Shown here: piece by piece, positions 51,286 to 60,180 of the stretch
How positions within the stretch are numbered: position 1 is the stretch's first letter
How the letters are laid out: every line of letters begins with the position of its first letter
Assembly: GCA_964529415.1 (NCBI GenBank)
Contig: CAZGWD010000019.1
Coordinates: forward strand, 8,026 to 72,025
Source: CAYMPH01 sp964529415
GTDB taxonomy: Bacteria > Spirochaetota > UBA4802 > UBA5550
DNA length: 64,000 bases
Direction of reading: 5' to 3'
Notes under the pieces: model-generated
Database searches by the model: none
Seen by the model: the letters and a program-made list of their open reading frames with translations, nothing else
Told to the model about the DNA's origin: nothing
Position numbers and translations under genes: made by a program

Positions 51286-52635
51286 ATGAATGTACTACTG
51301 ATATCAGCTAACAGGCTCGCAGCCCCGTACCCGGTTTACCCGCTTGGTCTGGATTATGTAGCTGCCTCTATTTCAAAAAAGCACACAGTAAAAATAATAG
51401 ACATGAATATTATACAGAATTATGAAAATCTTTCTTCTGAAATTATATCCTTCAAACCGGATGTTGTTGGCATATCAATCAGAAATGTGGATAACACAGA
51501 TTCATCATCCCCTCTCGGATTCATAGATGAATACAGAAAGCTTGTTGAAGAAACCAAGAAAAACACACACTCGCCTGTTGTTCTTGGCGGCAGCGGGTAC
51601 ACTATTTTTCCGGATAAAATACTTAATGCGGTCGGAGCGGATTACGGGGTAATAGGTGAAGGTGAAAAATTTTCATTGCTCCTTGATTCCCTTGAAAATA
51701 ATGAAAAACATATAAGTATTCCAGGAATAATTTCAAACGGACAGAAAGGTGAAATACCATCTCCATGGAAATCTTCATTCACAAGAGCAAACCCGGGCGA
51801 CTCGAAGCATGCTTCATTTTATCTGTCAAAAGGGGGAATGCTCAACATTCAGTCAAAACGAGGCTGCCCGTTTAAATGCGTTTATTGCACCTACCCTCAT
51901 ATCGAGGGAAGTGCACAGAGGATAATTCAGCCGGATGATGTTGCACAGACTGTTGTGCAGATTCAAAATGCGGGCGCGAAATATTTCTTTATAACAGATT
52001 CAGCTTTTAATTCAGACTATGGACACAGCAGAAATGTTGCAGATTCTTTCATTAAAGCTGGAGTGTCAATTCCCTGGGGTGCATTTTTCGCACCTACAGT
52101 TCCTCCTCCGGACTATTACAGTTTAATGAAAAAAGCCGGTTTATCACACGTTGAATTCGGAACAGAATCTCTATCGGACAAAATGCTTTCTGCATATAGA
52201 AAACCATTTAAAACTGCTGATGTTTTCAAGGCTCACGAATCTGCTGTTAATGCAGATCTTTATACTGCACATTACCTTCTGCTCGGAGGTCCGGGTGAAA
52301 CCCGTGAAACTTTAGATGAAACACTTTCCAATGCAGAAAAACTGTTTAAAACAGTACTGTTCTTTTTCTGCGGCATACGAATATATCCTCATACAGCTCT
52401 GTATGATATTGCATTGTCAGAGGGCATGATAAAAGAAAGCGATGATTTGCTTAATCCGGTTTATTATCAGTCAAAACATATTTCTACTGAAGAAATAATC
52501 CGGATTGTAACAGAAAAAAAAGGCGAAAAACAGAACTGGATTGTAGGTTCCGGCGGAGATAAAACAAAACGCATAACTGAAAAAATGTACAGAAGAGGGC
52601 ACACAGGCCCTCTCTGGGAAATGCTCATCCAATGA
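51286..52635 (+). CDS. B12-binding-domain radical SAM enzyme of lipid cluster
   Basis: 449 aa. Residues 1-150 form a cobalamin-binding-type Rossmann domain ('VLLISANRLAAPYPVYPLGL', 'VVLGGSGYTIFP', 'GVIGEGE'). The radical SAM motif is C194-x3-C198-x2-C201 in 'RGCPFKCVYC', then 'YFFITDSAFNSDYGHSRN' and 'HVEFGTESLSDKML'. No DxHxxG is seen, so cobalamin would bind base-off without a His ligand if at all. Enzymes of this class methylate unactivated carbons or rearrange C-C bonds. It overlaps the next gene by 4 nt, tying it to the operon. No Shine-Dalgarno is visible. Confidence 0.85.
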   Translation: MNVLLISANRLAAPYPVYPLGLDYVAASISKKHTVKIIDMNIIQNYENLSSEIISFKPDVVGISIRNVDNTDSSSPLGFIDEYRKLVEETKKNTHSPVVLGGSGYTIFPDKILNAVGADYGVIGEGEKFSLLLDSLENNEKHISIPGIISNGQKGEIPSPWKSSFTRANPGDSKHASFYLSKGGMLNIQSKRGCPFKCVYCTYPHIEGSAQRIIQPDDVAQTVVQIQNAGAKYFFITDSAFNSDYGHSRNVADSFIKAGVSIPWGAFFAPTVPPPDYYSLMKKAGLSHVEFGTESLSDKMLSAYRKPFKTADVFKAHESAVNADLYTAHYLLLGGPGETRETLDETLSNAEKLFKTVLFFFCGIRIYPHTALYDIALSEGMIKESDDLLNPVYYQSKHISTEEIIRIVTEKKGEKQNWIVGSGGDKTKRITEKMYRRGHTGPLWEMLIQ

Positions 52636-54092
52636 AAAATTCAAAAAAAGGTCCGCTGATATTTCCGCTTGCTCCTGCTCATCTTTTCGGAATTGGAGCC
52701 TTCCAGACAGCTGCAGCGCTTCTGATTATAGCTCCAGAATATTTTTATATTCCTCTGCTTATTTTTATTTTTATCTGTGGTGCAGCGCCTTTCATGCCTC
52801 GGACCAATTATTTTCTGCCTGTTACAAGCAAAGGGATAATTTCTGACTCAGTTTCCCTTACCTTTGATGATGGACCTGATCCTGTTATAACTCCTCTTGT
52901 TTTAAAACTTTTAAAAAAATACAACCTGAAAGCAGCATTTTTTGTGACAGGAATAAATGCTGAAAAATATCCTGCTGTTATACGCAGCATTTTAAAAGAC
53001 GGCCATGAAATCTGCAATCATTCATACAGTCACGATCCATTTATTATGCTGAAATCTTTCAGGAAGCTTGAATATGATATTAAAAAAGCATGCGATGTCA
53101 TTAAATCTTTTGGTGTTGAATCCCGCGCATTCAGGCCTCCTGTCGGCATAACAAGCCCGAGATTATGGAGAATTCTTATTGAAGAAAATTTATTTTGCGT
53201 AAATTTCAGTGTCAAAGCCTGCGATTTAGGAAATAGAAGAATTCAAAATTTATCAGATAAAATTTTAAAAAAAGTAAAAGCCCGAGATATTATTCTCCTG
53301 CATGATACATCTCCAAAAAACACCACATCTGATTATTTAGTTTCTGAATTTGAAAAACTGATTCTCGGATTAAAAAATAAAAATCTCAATATAATCCCTC
53401 TGTCTAAACTTACGGGCAGAGAAATAATGACCCGGAAGAATAAAAGCAAAAATCCTGCTGAAGCGTTTTATGACGATCTCGGCCATAAATATGATGATGA
53501 GCAATCCAAAGCAGCTGTTTCTCCTGCAAGACAAAAAGAATTGGAACTTTTTAAAACATCATTTGAATCATTTTTAAAAAAGAATTTCACTGTACTTGAA
53601 CTTGGAGCAGGCACAGGAAGGTTTACGCTTCCTGTTGCAAAAAAAGTAAAGCAGGTAATTGCAGCTGATATATCATCAAACATGCTTGATGTTCTTAGAA
53701 TCAAAGCTGATAAGAATAAAATAAAGAATATTTCCACAGTAGTATCAGATATAGAAGAATTTAATTCAGAAAAAAAATATGACGCTATATGCTCATTTTC
53801 CGCTCTTGAATATATTTCTGATCTTGAAGGAATAATCAGAAAAGCATATATATCATTAAAACCGGAAGGAATAATATATTTTATAACATCACGCACTTCC
53901 TTATTCAGATTTTTTGTTCAAATCGGCAATGCGATAAGACAGGGTGTATGGCTCAGAGCAAGAAGTGCGCGCGAAGTCAGAAGGTTTTTAATAAATGCCG
54001 GTTTTTCAGAGATTCAAGTCAAAGGGCATTTGTTCCGCTCAATTATCAGCGGTGGAATGCTAATTGAAATAAAAGCCATTAAAAAAAAATAA
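52632..54092 (+). CDS. Fusion of a membrane-anchored NodB polysaccharide deacetylase and a SAM methyltransferase
   Basis: 486 aa. Hydrophobic segments at about 16-33 and 38-52 anchor the N terminus. The NodB deacetylase domain (about 70-265) keeps its metal/catalytic set: D79-D80 in 'LTFDDGPDP', H130 and H134 in 'CNHSYSHDPF', and 'RPPVG'. The second half (about 285-486) is a class I methyltransferase with motif I 'VLELGAGTGRF' at 321-331 and 'ADISSNML'. One gene encoding both activities is unusual; the deacetylase could act on a lipid-linked acetylamino sugar or amide. Overlaps the radical SAM gene (ATGA). Confidence 0.85.
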   Translation: MKNSKKGPLIFPLAPAHLFGIGAFQTAAALLIIAPEYFYIPLLIFIFICGAAPFMPRTNYFLPVTSKGIISDSVSLTFDDGPDPVITPLVLKLLKKYNLKAAFFVTGINAEKYPAVIRSILKDGHEICNHSYSHDPFIMLKSFRKLEYDIKKACDVIKSFGVESRAFRPPVGITSPRLWRILIEENLFCVNFSVKACDLGNRRIQNLSDKILKKVKARDIILLHDTSPKNTTSDYLVSEFEKLILGLKNKNLNIIPLSKLTGREIMTRKNKSKNPAEAFYDDLGHKYDDEQSKAAVSPARQKELELFKTSFESFLKKNFTVLELGAGTGRFTLPVAKKVKQVIAADISSNMLDVLRIKADKNKIKNISTVVSDIEEFNSEKKYDAICSFSALEYISDLEGIIRKAYISLKPEGIIYFITSRTSLFRFFVQIGNAIRQGVWLRARSAREVRRFLINAGFSEIQVKGHLFRSIISGGMLIEIKAIKKK

Positions 54093-54197
54093 TTTTTTTT
54101 AAATCAGGCTCTATTTTTTTTTGTTGACACTCAAGCCCCTCTGCCGGATTTACAATAAGCTGTATAAAATTGTTTTTTTTGGATTAAAGTCTGGGAA

Positions 54198-54554
54198 ATG
54201 TGGCATAAATTATCAGAAATAAATGAAATAAGCGACCTTGAATTTTCATCTACAGTTCAAACTGGGAAAAATTCTTTATGGTTTGACGGCCATTTTGATG
54301 ATAAGCCTATACTGCCTGGTATCGCTCAAACTGCAATGGTGTTTGAAGCAATTCAAAATCACGAATCCTTTAAAAGCAGTAATGATATAAAAATTAAATC
54401 CGTAAGGCGGGTAAGATTCAGAAGGCTTATATCACCTGATGAAGAAATCAATATCAGCATAAAAAGGAATTCTGAAAGTCCGGTTAATTTCAATTTTAAA
54501 ATTCATGTAAAAAACGAACTGGCCTGCAGCGGAACTATTGAAACCTTAAATTAA
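54198..54554 (+). CDS. FabZ-like hotdog dehydratase lacking the catalytic acid
   Basis: 118 aa, a single hotdog domain. 'WFDGHFDDKPILPGIAQTAMVFEAI' in pattern matches FabZ's 'GHFP..P.mPGvl..EalaQ': the catalytic His is H32 and the PG is conserved. At the position of FabZ's glutamate (14 residues after His) there is Ala46, not Glu or Asp. 'RRVRFRRLISPDEEINISI' is the expected following strand. It may be a dehydratase that uses another residue, an isomerase, or a non-catalytic subunit. Preceded by a weak GGGAA; a TTGACAC motif stands about 70 nt upstream. Confidence 0.8.
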   Translation: MWHKLSEINEISDLEFSSTVQTGKNSLWFDGHFDDKPILPGIAQTAMVFEAIQNHESFKSSNDIKIKSVRRVRFRRLISPDEEINISIKRNSESPVNFNFKIHVKNELACSGTIETLN

Positions 54555-54596
54555 AAATAAAACATAATGTTATAATATTCTGGAGGATTATTTAAA

Positions 54597-54848
54597 ATGG
54601 ATAAAAAAGAAATACAGCTCAAGGTTTCACAAATTCTTATTGATGAGTTAAAGCTTGAGGATACAACAGCTGAAACATTTAAGGTTGATCTTGACCTTGT
54701 TGATGAACTGGGAATTGACAGCATGGATCTAACCACAGTTGTGCTCGTATTACAGGATGAATTCAACATAACAATTGATGAAGATGACTATCCTAAACTT
54801 TCAACCGTATCTAAAATCGCTGATTATATTAAAGAAAAAATATCCTGA
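54597..54848 (+). CDS. Acyl carrier protein (second in the cluster)
   Basis: 83 aa with Ser42 in 'LGIDSMDLTTVVLVLQDEF'. The Leu-Gly-Ile-Asp-Ser-Met-Asp-Leu motif is textbook ACP. It is acidic, as expected. It is preceded by a strong GGAGGATT. Two ACPs in one cluster suggest that different acyl chains or steps are kept separate. It lies between the FabZ-like gene and the first of the tandem radical SAM genes. Confidence 0.94.
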   Translation: MDKKEIQLKVSQILIDELKLEDTTAETFKVDLDLVDELGIDSMDLTTVVLVLQDEFNITIDEDDYPKLSTVSKIADYIKEKIS

Positions 54849-54855
54849 TAAAAAA

Positions 54856-55938
54856 ATGAATTCAAAAATTGAAAAAACAACTCTGCCTGAAACTGAAAAA
54901 TGGAAATTTTCAGATCTTTTAAAAGATCCGGAGATAAGGGAAAGATGGGAGAAGGTTAGAAAATTTTTCTTCCTCAGAGAAACAACCTATGACATGACCA
55001 ACAGGTGCAACATCCGCTGCAACGGCTGCTATTACTTCGAGGGAGAGAAGCAGTTCGCAAAAGAAAACAACGATCCTGAAGCATGGCGAGAGCTAATGAA
55101 AGATGAAAAAGCGCGCGGCATAACATATGTTGTTCTTGCTGGAGCCGAACCTTCACTGGTGCCTGACATATTACAGGCATGCTATGATGAAATGCCTCTT
55201 GGAAGCATTGCAACCAACGGCTTTAAAAAAATCCCTGAATCTGTAGGTTATAAACTTCATATATCTGTCTGGGGCAACGACTCATCCAGCGATAGAATCC
55301 GAAATGCTAAAAATCTTCTTGTTAAACAGATTGAAAACTACAAAGACGATCCAAGAGCTGTATTTGTTTATACATTCACAAGCGAAAATGTTAATGAAAT
55401 TTATGAAGTAATGGAAATAATTGCAGCCAATAACTGTAAAATTACATTCAATATGTTTTCATCGCCTGTAGGATATACAGGCCATCTGAGACACAATGAA
55501 AAAACATTGCCTGCTGTCCGTAAAGCTATGACAGATGTTCTTGAAAAATATCCAAATAATGTACTTTTTTCACATTACAATATAATTGCACACACATCGA
55601 AAGACGGACTTCATGATCTTTACAGCTGTTCATATCCGAGAATGAATCCTTCTGAAGATATCGGGCTTGGAAGATCATTCAGGCAGTACAGGGCCGATCT
55701 TTCATGGGATCGCGATGTAGCATGCTGCGTTCCTGATACAGACTGTCCTGACTGCAGACACTACGCAGCAGCAAGCGCTGTTGTTACTGCAAGGCTTTAC
55801 AGGCATGCAACCAACCCGGATCAATTTAGATCATGGCTTGATTTTGTTGATACCTATCTTGCAGTGTGGGTTATGGGATATGAAAAAGGCAGGAATCTTT
55901 GCAATAAATTAATTCCGGCTCCAGGCCGGGAACTATAA
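54856..55938 (+). CDS. Radical SAM enzyme with C-terminal Cys-rich motif (tandem copy 1)
   Basis: 360 aa from ATG 54856 (the frame is open from 54775, inside the ACP gene). The cluster motif is C51-x3-C55-x2-C58 in 'DMTNRCNIRCNGCYYFEG'. 'VVLAGAEPSLVP' corresponds to the GGEP motif. The C terminus has 'CSYPRMNPSED' and 'ACCVPDTDCPDCRHYA', a CC-x5-C-x2-C group that could bind an auxiliary FeS cluster, as in SPASM/twitch-type enzymes. The tandem neighbour at 55957 has the same layout. Substrate is presumably an ACP-bound acyl chain, by context only. Confidence 0.85.
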   Translation: MNSKIEKTTLPETEKWKFSDLLKDPEIRERWEKVRKFFFLRETTYDMTNRCNIRCNGCYYFEGEKQFAKENNDPEAWRELMKDEKARGITYVVLAGAEPSLVPDILQACYDEMPLGSIATNGFKKIPESVGYKLHISVWGNDSSSDRIRNAKNLLVKQIENYKDDPRAVFVYTFTSENVNEIYEVMEIIAANNCKITFNMFSSPVGYTGHLRHNEKTLPAVRKAMTDVLEKYPNNVLFSHYNIIAHTSKDGLHDLYSCSYPRMNPSEDIGLGRSFRQYRADLSWDRDVACCVPDTDCPDCRHYAAASAVVTARLYRHATNPDQFRSWLDFVDTYLAVWVMGYEKGRNLCNKLIPAPGREL

Positions 55939-55956
55939 TTATATAGAGGGAAATTG

Positions 55957-56955
55957 ATGGTAACAGTAAGTTCACTTTTAGATAAAGAATGGCATGACAG
56001 ATATAAAAATATATCGAAACTTAATATCAGAAGTTCTATCTACGATTTAACAAATAAATGCAATCTCAGATGCAAGGGATGTTTTTTCTTTTCCTCAAAC
56101 GAGCACAAGGTTGGAGAAGATGAGCCGGATATTAAAAAATGGGATGAATTCGTTGACAGGGAAAAAGAACGCGGAGTCAATCTTGCTATTTTAATTGGGG
56201 GCGAGCCGACACTTTATCTTGATAGAGTGGAAACTTTCTACAAAAAACTTCCTACATACTGCGCAACAAACGGCATAATAAAAGTTCCGCGCGACAGATT
56301 CCCTGACATGATGGTTGGAATTTCTCTCTGGGGCGATGAAGAGGATGAAATTGTTCTAAGAGGAAAAAATACTTTCGGTACATCAAGAAAAAATTATGAA
56401 GGTGACCAATACACTTACTATCTTTACACAATTACACCAAGACAGATAGGCAAAACTGAAATTGTAATAAAGAAAATCCGCGATGCAGGCCTTAAGGTGC
56501 ATATGCAGCTGTTATCGAACGATGAAAGTGTTGACGGCTTTTCATGGACAGCAGAACAGCTGCTCGATGTTAAAAACGAAATGGACGCAATGCTCGATAA
56601 ATATCCTGACACAGTAATATCATCAAAATATTATCATAAAGTTATAACTGAGGGAAAAATGCTCGGAAGGCCGTTCGGCTGGAATGAGTGCCCTTCAGTA
56701 ACAGAATCATTCGACAAAAGAGACCCTCAGCCGAAAAGGCTTATAAGATTTATCCGATATGCATCAGATCTTAAAACTACACACAGATGCTGCACCTCTG
56801 AAACAAGGGACTGTACAACATGTAAAGACGGCGCTGCTACCATGAGCTGGATTATGGTTAACAAAAGAGACCATATAAGAACTACACAAGACCTCCAGAA
56901 CTGGATTGAAGTTTACGAAATGTTTGCCAAGCTCTATAAATTTATTCCCTGGTAG
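55957..56955 (+). CDS. Radical SAM enzyme with C-terminal Cys-rich motif (tandem copy 2)
   Basis: 332 aa from ATG 55957 with AGAGGG 6 nt upstream; TTG 55954 is an alternative. The radical SAM motif is C35-x3-C39-x2-C42 in 'DLTNKCNLRCKGCFFF', and 'LAILIGGEPTLYL' is the GGEP motif. The C terminus reads 'HRCCTSETRDCTTCKDGAA' (CC-x6-C-x2-C), matching copy 1. Sequence identity between copies is limited to these frames, so they probably catalyse different steps or form a heterodimer. Ends 9 bp before the ketosynthase gene. Confidence 0.85.
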   Translation: MVTVSSLLDKEWHDRYKNISKLNIRSSIYDLTNKCNLRCKGCFFFSSNEHKVGEDEPDIKKWDEFVDREKERGVNLAILIGGEPTLYLDRVETFYKKLPTYCATNGIIKVPRDRFPDMMVGISLWGDEEDEIVLRGKNTFGTSRKNYEGDQYTYYLYTITPRQIGKTEIVIKKIRDAGLKVHMQLLSNDESVDGFSWTAEQLLDVKNEMDAMLDKYPDTVISSKYYHKVITEGKMLGRPFGWNECPSVTESFDKRDPQPKRLIRFIRYASDLKTTHRCCTSETRDCTTCKDGAATMSWIMVNKRDHIRTTQDLQNWIEVYEMFAKLYKFIPW

Positions 56956-56964
56956 AATCACCAG

Positions 56965-58212
56965 ATGAAAAAAAAAGTCGTAATTGCCGGATATGATGCT
57001 GTATCATCACTCGGCAATGATTTTCTTCCAGCCTGGGATAGAGCCCTGAAGGGCGAAAGCGGTATTGGTAAATTAACAAGGTTTGAATATAATGATGAGT
57101 TCCCGGTAAAAATTGCCGGAGAAATTCAGGAAATTGATATTGAACCTTATCCATTTTTAAAACCTCGGGAAATGGCACACTGGACTGCACCAATTTTTAA
57201 ATACGGAATGCTTACAGCTTTCCGCGCTCTGAAAAACAGCTCAATTGAAATCAATACTGAAAACGCCCATAGAATCGGCATTACATTCAGCACTGCAGTT
57301 GGCGGTCTTGATGCTGTTTTAAATGCAGACAGGAAAATGATAGCCTCCGGAAAACTTCCGCACCCGTTCACAAATCCGAATTCCTGCATAAACATGATTG
57401 GCGGAAAAGTTTCCATTTTAACAGGAGCTACAGGTCCTATTACATCAACAATAACAGCGTGTGCAACAGGCGCCACTTCAATGATAATAGGATCAATGCT
57501 TATTGAGAATAACATGGCAGATGCAGTAATCTGCGGTGCAGTTGACGCGTGCCTTGTTGAACCTATTGTTGCAGGATTCGCAACAATGAACGGTGCATAC
57601 AAATCAAAACCAGGCGCAACAGATGATGATCCGAAAAAAGCAAGCAGGCCTTTTTCAGCAGACAGAAAAGGTTTTATTATTTCCGAAGGGTCTGGCGCAA
57701 TTATAATATGTTCTGAGGAATATGCAAAAGCCCACGGTATAAAATATGAAATTGAAATTGCCGGATATTCCATGACTTCTGATGCAAATCATTTTGTAGC
57801 GCCGAATCTTGCAACAGTTTCGAGATGCATAAGTGAGGCTATTTCAAATGCAGGAATATCTCCAGCTGAAATAGATGCAGTAAACGCTCATGGAACATCC
57901 ACAAAAATCGGAGACAAGATCGAATATGATGCTCTGACAAACATTTTCGGAGATAAAAAACCGCCAGTATCAGCCAACAAGTCCTTGATTGGCCATTCAA
58001 TGGGAGCTTCAAGCGCTATAGAATCTATTTTTGCAATGCACGGCATGAAAAATGATATTCTGCTTCCTACAATAAATTACACGCCGGATCCTGAAATTGC
58101 AATTGACTGTGTATCAGAAGGCGCGAGAAAGGTCTCACAGGAATTTTTGTTGAAAAATTCCTTCGGTTTCGGAGGATGTAACTCCTGTATTGTTTTTAAA
58201 CGGGCGAATTAA
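56965..58212 (+). CDS. Beta-ketoacyl-ACP synthase II (FabF-like), second ketosynthase of cluster
   Basis: 415 aa with the complete Cys-His-His triad: Cys166 in 'TITACATGATS', His309 in 'VNAHGTSTKIGDK' and His344 in 'NKSLIGHSMGASSAIES'. The C terminus ends in 'NSFGFGGCNSCIVF', the expected FabF ending. It would extend an acyl chain by decarboxylative condensation with malonyl-ACP. Compared with primary FabF it has a longer N-terminal half of the dimer interface ('YPFLKPREMAHWTAPIFKYG'). Weak Shine-Dalgarno. An inverted repeat separates it from the third ketosynthase. Confidence 0.92.
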   Translation: MKKKVVIAGYDAVSSLGNDFLPAWDRALKGESGIGKLTRFEYNDEFPVKIAGEIQEIDIEPYPFLKPREMAHWTAPIFKYGMLTAFRALKNSSIEINTENAHRIGITFSTAVGGLDAVLNADRKMIASGKLPHPFTNPNSCINMIGGKVSILTGATGPITSTITACATGATSMIIGSMLIENNMADAVICGAVDACLVEPIVAGFATMNGAYKSKPGATDDDPKKASRPFSADRKGFIISEGSGAIIICSEEYAKAHGIKYEIEIAGYSMTSDANHFVAPNLATVSRCISEAISNAGISPAEIDAVNAHGTSTKIGDKIEYDALTNIFGDKKPPVSANKSLIGHSMGASSAIESIFAMHGMKNDILLPTINYTPDPEIAIDCVSEGARKVSQEFLLKNSFGFGGCNSCIVFKRAN

Positions 58213-58222
58213 TCTTTTTTCT

Positions 58223-58405
58223 CCCCCCGTCCCCCAAAGGAGGCGAAAAAAAGGAAAATAAAGAATTTATAAATACTTTTTTCACATTAAAAAATATAAC
58301 AGATACAGTGATGAATTACTGAGAAGATTTAAAATATAACAAAAATGATAAAATACGAATTATAAAAAAAATATTACCCACATGCCCCCTAAGGGGGACA
58401 GGGGG
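58223..58405. repeat. Inverted-repeat element with 22-bp C-rich/G-rich ends between two ketosynthase genes
   Basis: The end at 58223-58244 (CCCCCCGTCCCCCAAAGGAG) and the inverted end at 58384-58405 (GCCCCCTAAGGGGGACAGGG) match at 18 of 22 positions. The 139 bp between is A/T-rich with no frame. The structure is like a non-autonomous MITE-type insertion. The next gene (58435) has no visible Shine-Dalgarno or promoter, so the element may affect its expression. Confidence 0.6.
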
Positions 58406-58434
58406 CTTAAAGTAAATCAGGAATTTGAAAATAA

Positions 58435-59700
58435 ATGAGAGCACCGAAAAACAGACGCGTTTTTATTGTAGGCTATGGAGCAGCAACACCACTTGGTTCC
58501 ACTTTTAATAAATCTTTCGCCAGAGCACTTAACGGCGAAGCTGGTTTCAGCAAAATTACAAGATGCGAAATTAATGCATCGAGCAGCATTGTAGGTGAAA
58601 TTCCTGAATGGGATCCGCACAAGCTTGGTTTTGCTGATGAAAAGGAAATCTACCACTGGAATGCAATGTTCGTTCTGCTTACCATGGCAGTATGCAAGGA
58701 AGCTCTTGAAAACTCCGGGCTTGAAATGAACCCCCAGACAGCACCGCGAACTGCCTGCCTCATTGGATCAGCGCTGAACGGATCTGATGCTTACAGAACT
58801 GCAATGGATAACCTGACTCAGAAAGGTCATCTTAAAGTCAGTCCTTATCTTCTACCGAATTTATGTTCAAATCTTCCATCTGGCAAAGCAGGTATGCTTC
58901 TTGGATTTACAGGCCCCATATTTTCACCTCAGGGAGCCTGCGCTTCTGGTAATCACGCAATTGGAATCGGCTCACGCATGATAAGAGACGGGGACTGCGA
59001 TTTTGTTTTAGCAGGCGGAGTTGACACCTGCATTATCCCTGAAATTATACACGGTTTTGAAAACATGAATGCTACATTTAAAGTAAAGGAAACAGACCGC
59101 GCATTCAGCGATCCAGGCCAGGCATCACGGCCGTTCAGCATTGACAGAAAAGGTTTTATTTTATCCGAGGGTGCAGGAGTTCTGGTTCTTGCAGCTGAGG
59201 AAGCAGTTAAAGCGCACGGGCTAACACCAAAGGCTGAAGTATTGGGAATTGGCTGGACTTCAGATGCACATCATTTTATCCGCCCGAATCCTGAAACAAT
59301 AATACGCTCAATAAATGATTCTATTTTTGATGCGGAACTCCAGCCTGAAGATATACAATACGTGAATGCGCACGGAACATCTACTGCGCGCGGTGACGAA
59401 ACAGAAGTTGAATGTCTGAGATCCGTATTCGGAAAAAATATTTCAAAAATTCCTGTATCATCAAACAAATCACAGATTGGCCATACGCTTGGAGCTGCAG
59501 CTGCAATTGAAGCTGCATTCTCGATTGAAGCAATGAACAAAGGATACATTCTTCCAACTATAAACCATATCCCTGATCCTGCATTTGACAATATTGATGT
59601 TGTTCCGAATATTTCGAGAAAATCTGATTACGATATATTTCTGTCAAACGCATTCGGATTCGGCGGAACAAACTGCTGCGTTGTATTCAGGAGGCCTTAA
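58435..59700 (+). CDS. Beta-ketoacyl-ACP synthase (FabF-like), third ketosynthase of cluster
   Basis: 421 aa. The triad is complete: Cys169 in 'PQGACASGNHA', His313 in 'VNAHGTSTARGDE' and His350 in 'NKSQIGHTLGAAAAIEA'. The nucleophile context 'GACASGN' differs from the usual 'TACAT/S', and in place of a Gly-Ala pair it has 'SGNHAIGIG', pointing to a specialised pocket. It ends 'NAFGFGGTNCCVVF'. It starts 30 bp after the inverted repeat. Its stop touches the TTG start of the thioesterase. Confidence 0.92.
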   Translation: MRAPKNRRVFIVGYGAATPLGSTFNKSFARALNGEAGFSKITRCEINASSSIVGEIPEWDPHKLGFADEKEIYHWNAMFVLLTMAVCKEALENSGLEMNPQTAPRTACLIGSALNGSDAYRTAMDNLTQKGHLKVSPYLLPNLCSNLPSGKAGMLLGFTGPIFSPQGACASGNHAIGIGSRMIRDGDCDFVLAGGVDTCIIPEIIHGFENMNATFKVKETDRAFSDPGQASRPFSIDRKGFILSEGAGVLVLAAEEAVKAHGLTPKAEVLGIGWTSDAHHFIRPNPETIIRSINDSIFDAELQPEDIQYVNAHGTSTARGDETEVECLRSVFGKNISKIPVSSNKSQIGHTLGAAAAIEAAFSIEAMNKGYILPTINHIPDPAFDNIDVVPNISRKSDYDIFLSNAFGFGGTNCCVVFRRP

Positions 59701-60180
59701 TTGAAACCAAAACCATTTATTCCTGAACCTATAAACGGCGACAGCATTTACATGCGCGACAAAACAACAGGTCTTGTGTGGCACAGATGCGAATACAGGA
59801 CTCTCTATGCAGACACAGACAGATCTGAAGTTGTATATCATGCAAACTATTTAAGATATTTTGAGCACGGCCGCGCCTCGCTCATGAGAGATGCAGCTTA
59901 TCCTTACAAAGAAATCGAAGACAGCGGTTTTGTTTATCCGATTATTGATCTTGGAATTGATTTTTATTTTCCGCTATACTATGATGATAAAATGTATGTT
60001 CATACAAGGCCGGTTGCTCTTGAAAGAGTACGCCTCAGATTCGACTATATAATCACTCACGCGGATAATTACAAACTGATCTGCTCAGGCCACACAAGAC
60101 ATTGCGCTTTGAATCTTTCAGGAATGCCTGTTGCAGTTGATCCGAAAACAGTTGAATTATGGAAAACATTTCCCCAGTAA
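59701..60180 (+). CDS. Hotdog thioesterase (YbgC/4-hydroxybenzoyl-CoA thioesterase family)
   Basis: 159 aa from TTG 59701, supported by AGGAGG (59689-59694) at 6 nt spacing; the first ATG at 59752 lacks this. The domain signature 'YADTDRSEVVYHANYLRYFEHGR' in pattern gives the catalytic Asp of the YbgC group. 'SGHTRHCALNLSGMPVAVDP' forms the last strands. It would release the finished acyl chain from ACP or CoA as a free acid, or act as an editing enzyme. The gene is directly adjacent to the third ketosynthase and overlaps the next gene by 22 nt. Confidence 0.88.
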   Translation: MKPKPFIPEPINGDSIYMRDKTTGLVWHRCEYRTLYADTDRSEVVYHANYLRYFEHGRASLMRDAAYPYKEIEDSGFVYPIIDLGIDFYFPLYYDDKMYVHTRPVALERVRLRFDYIITHADNYKLICSGHTRHCALNLSGMPVAVDPKTVELWKTFPQ

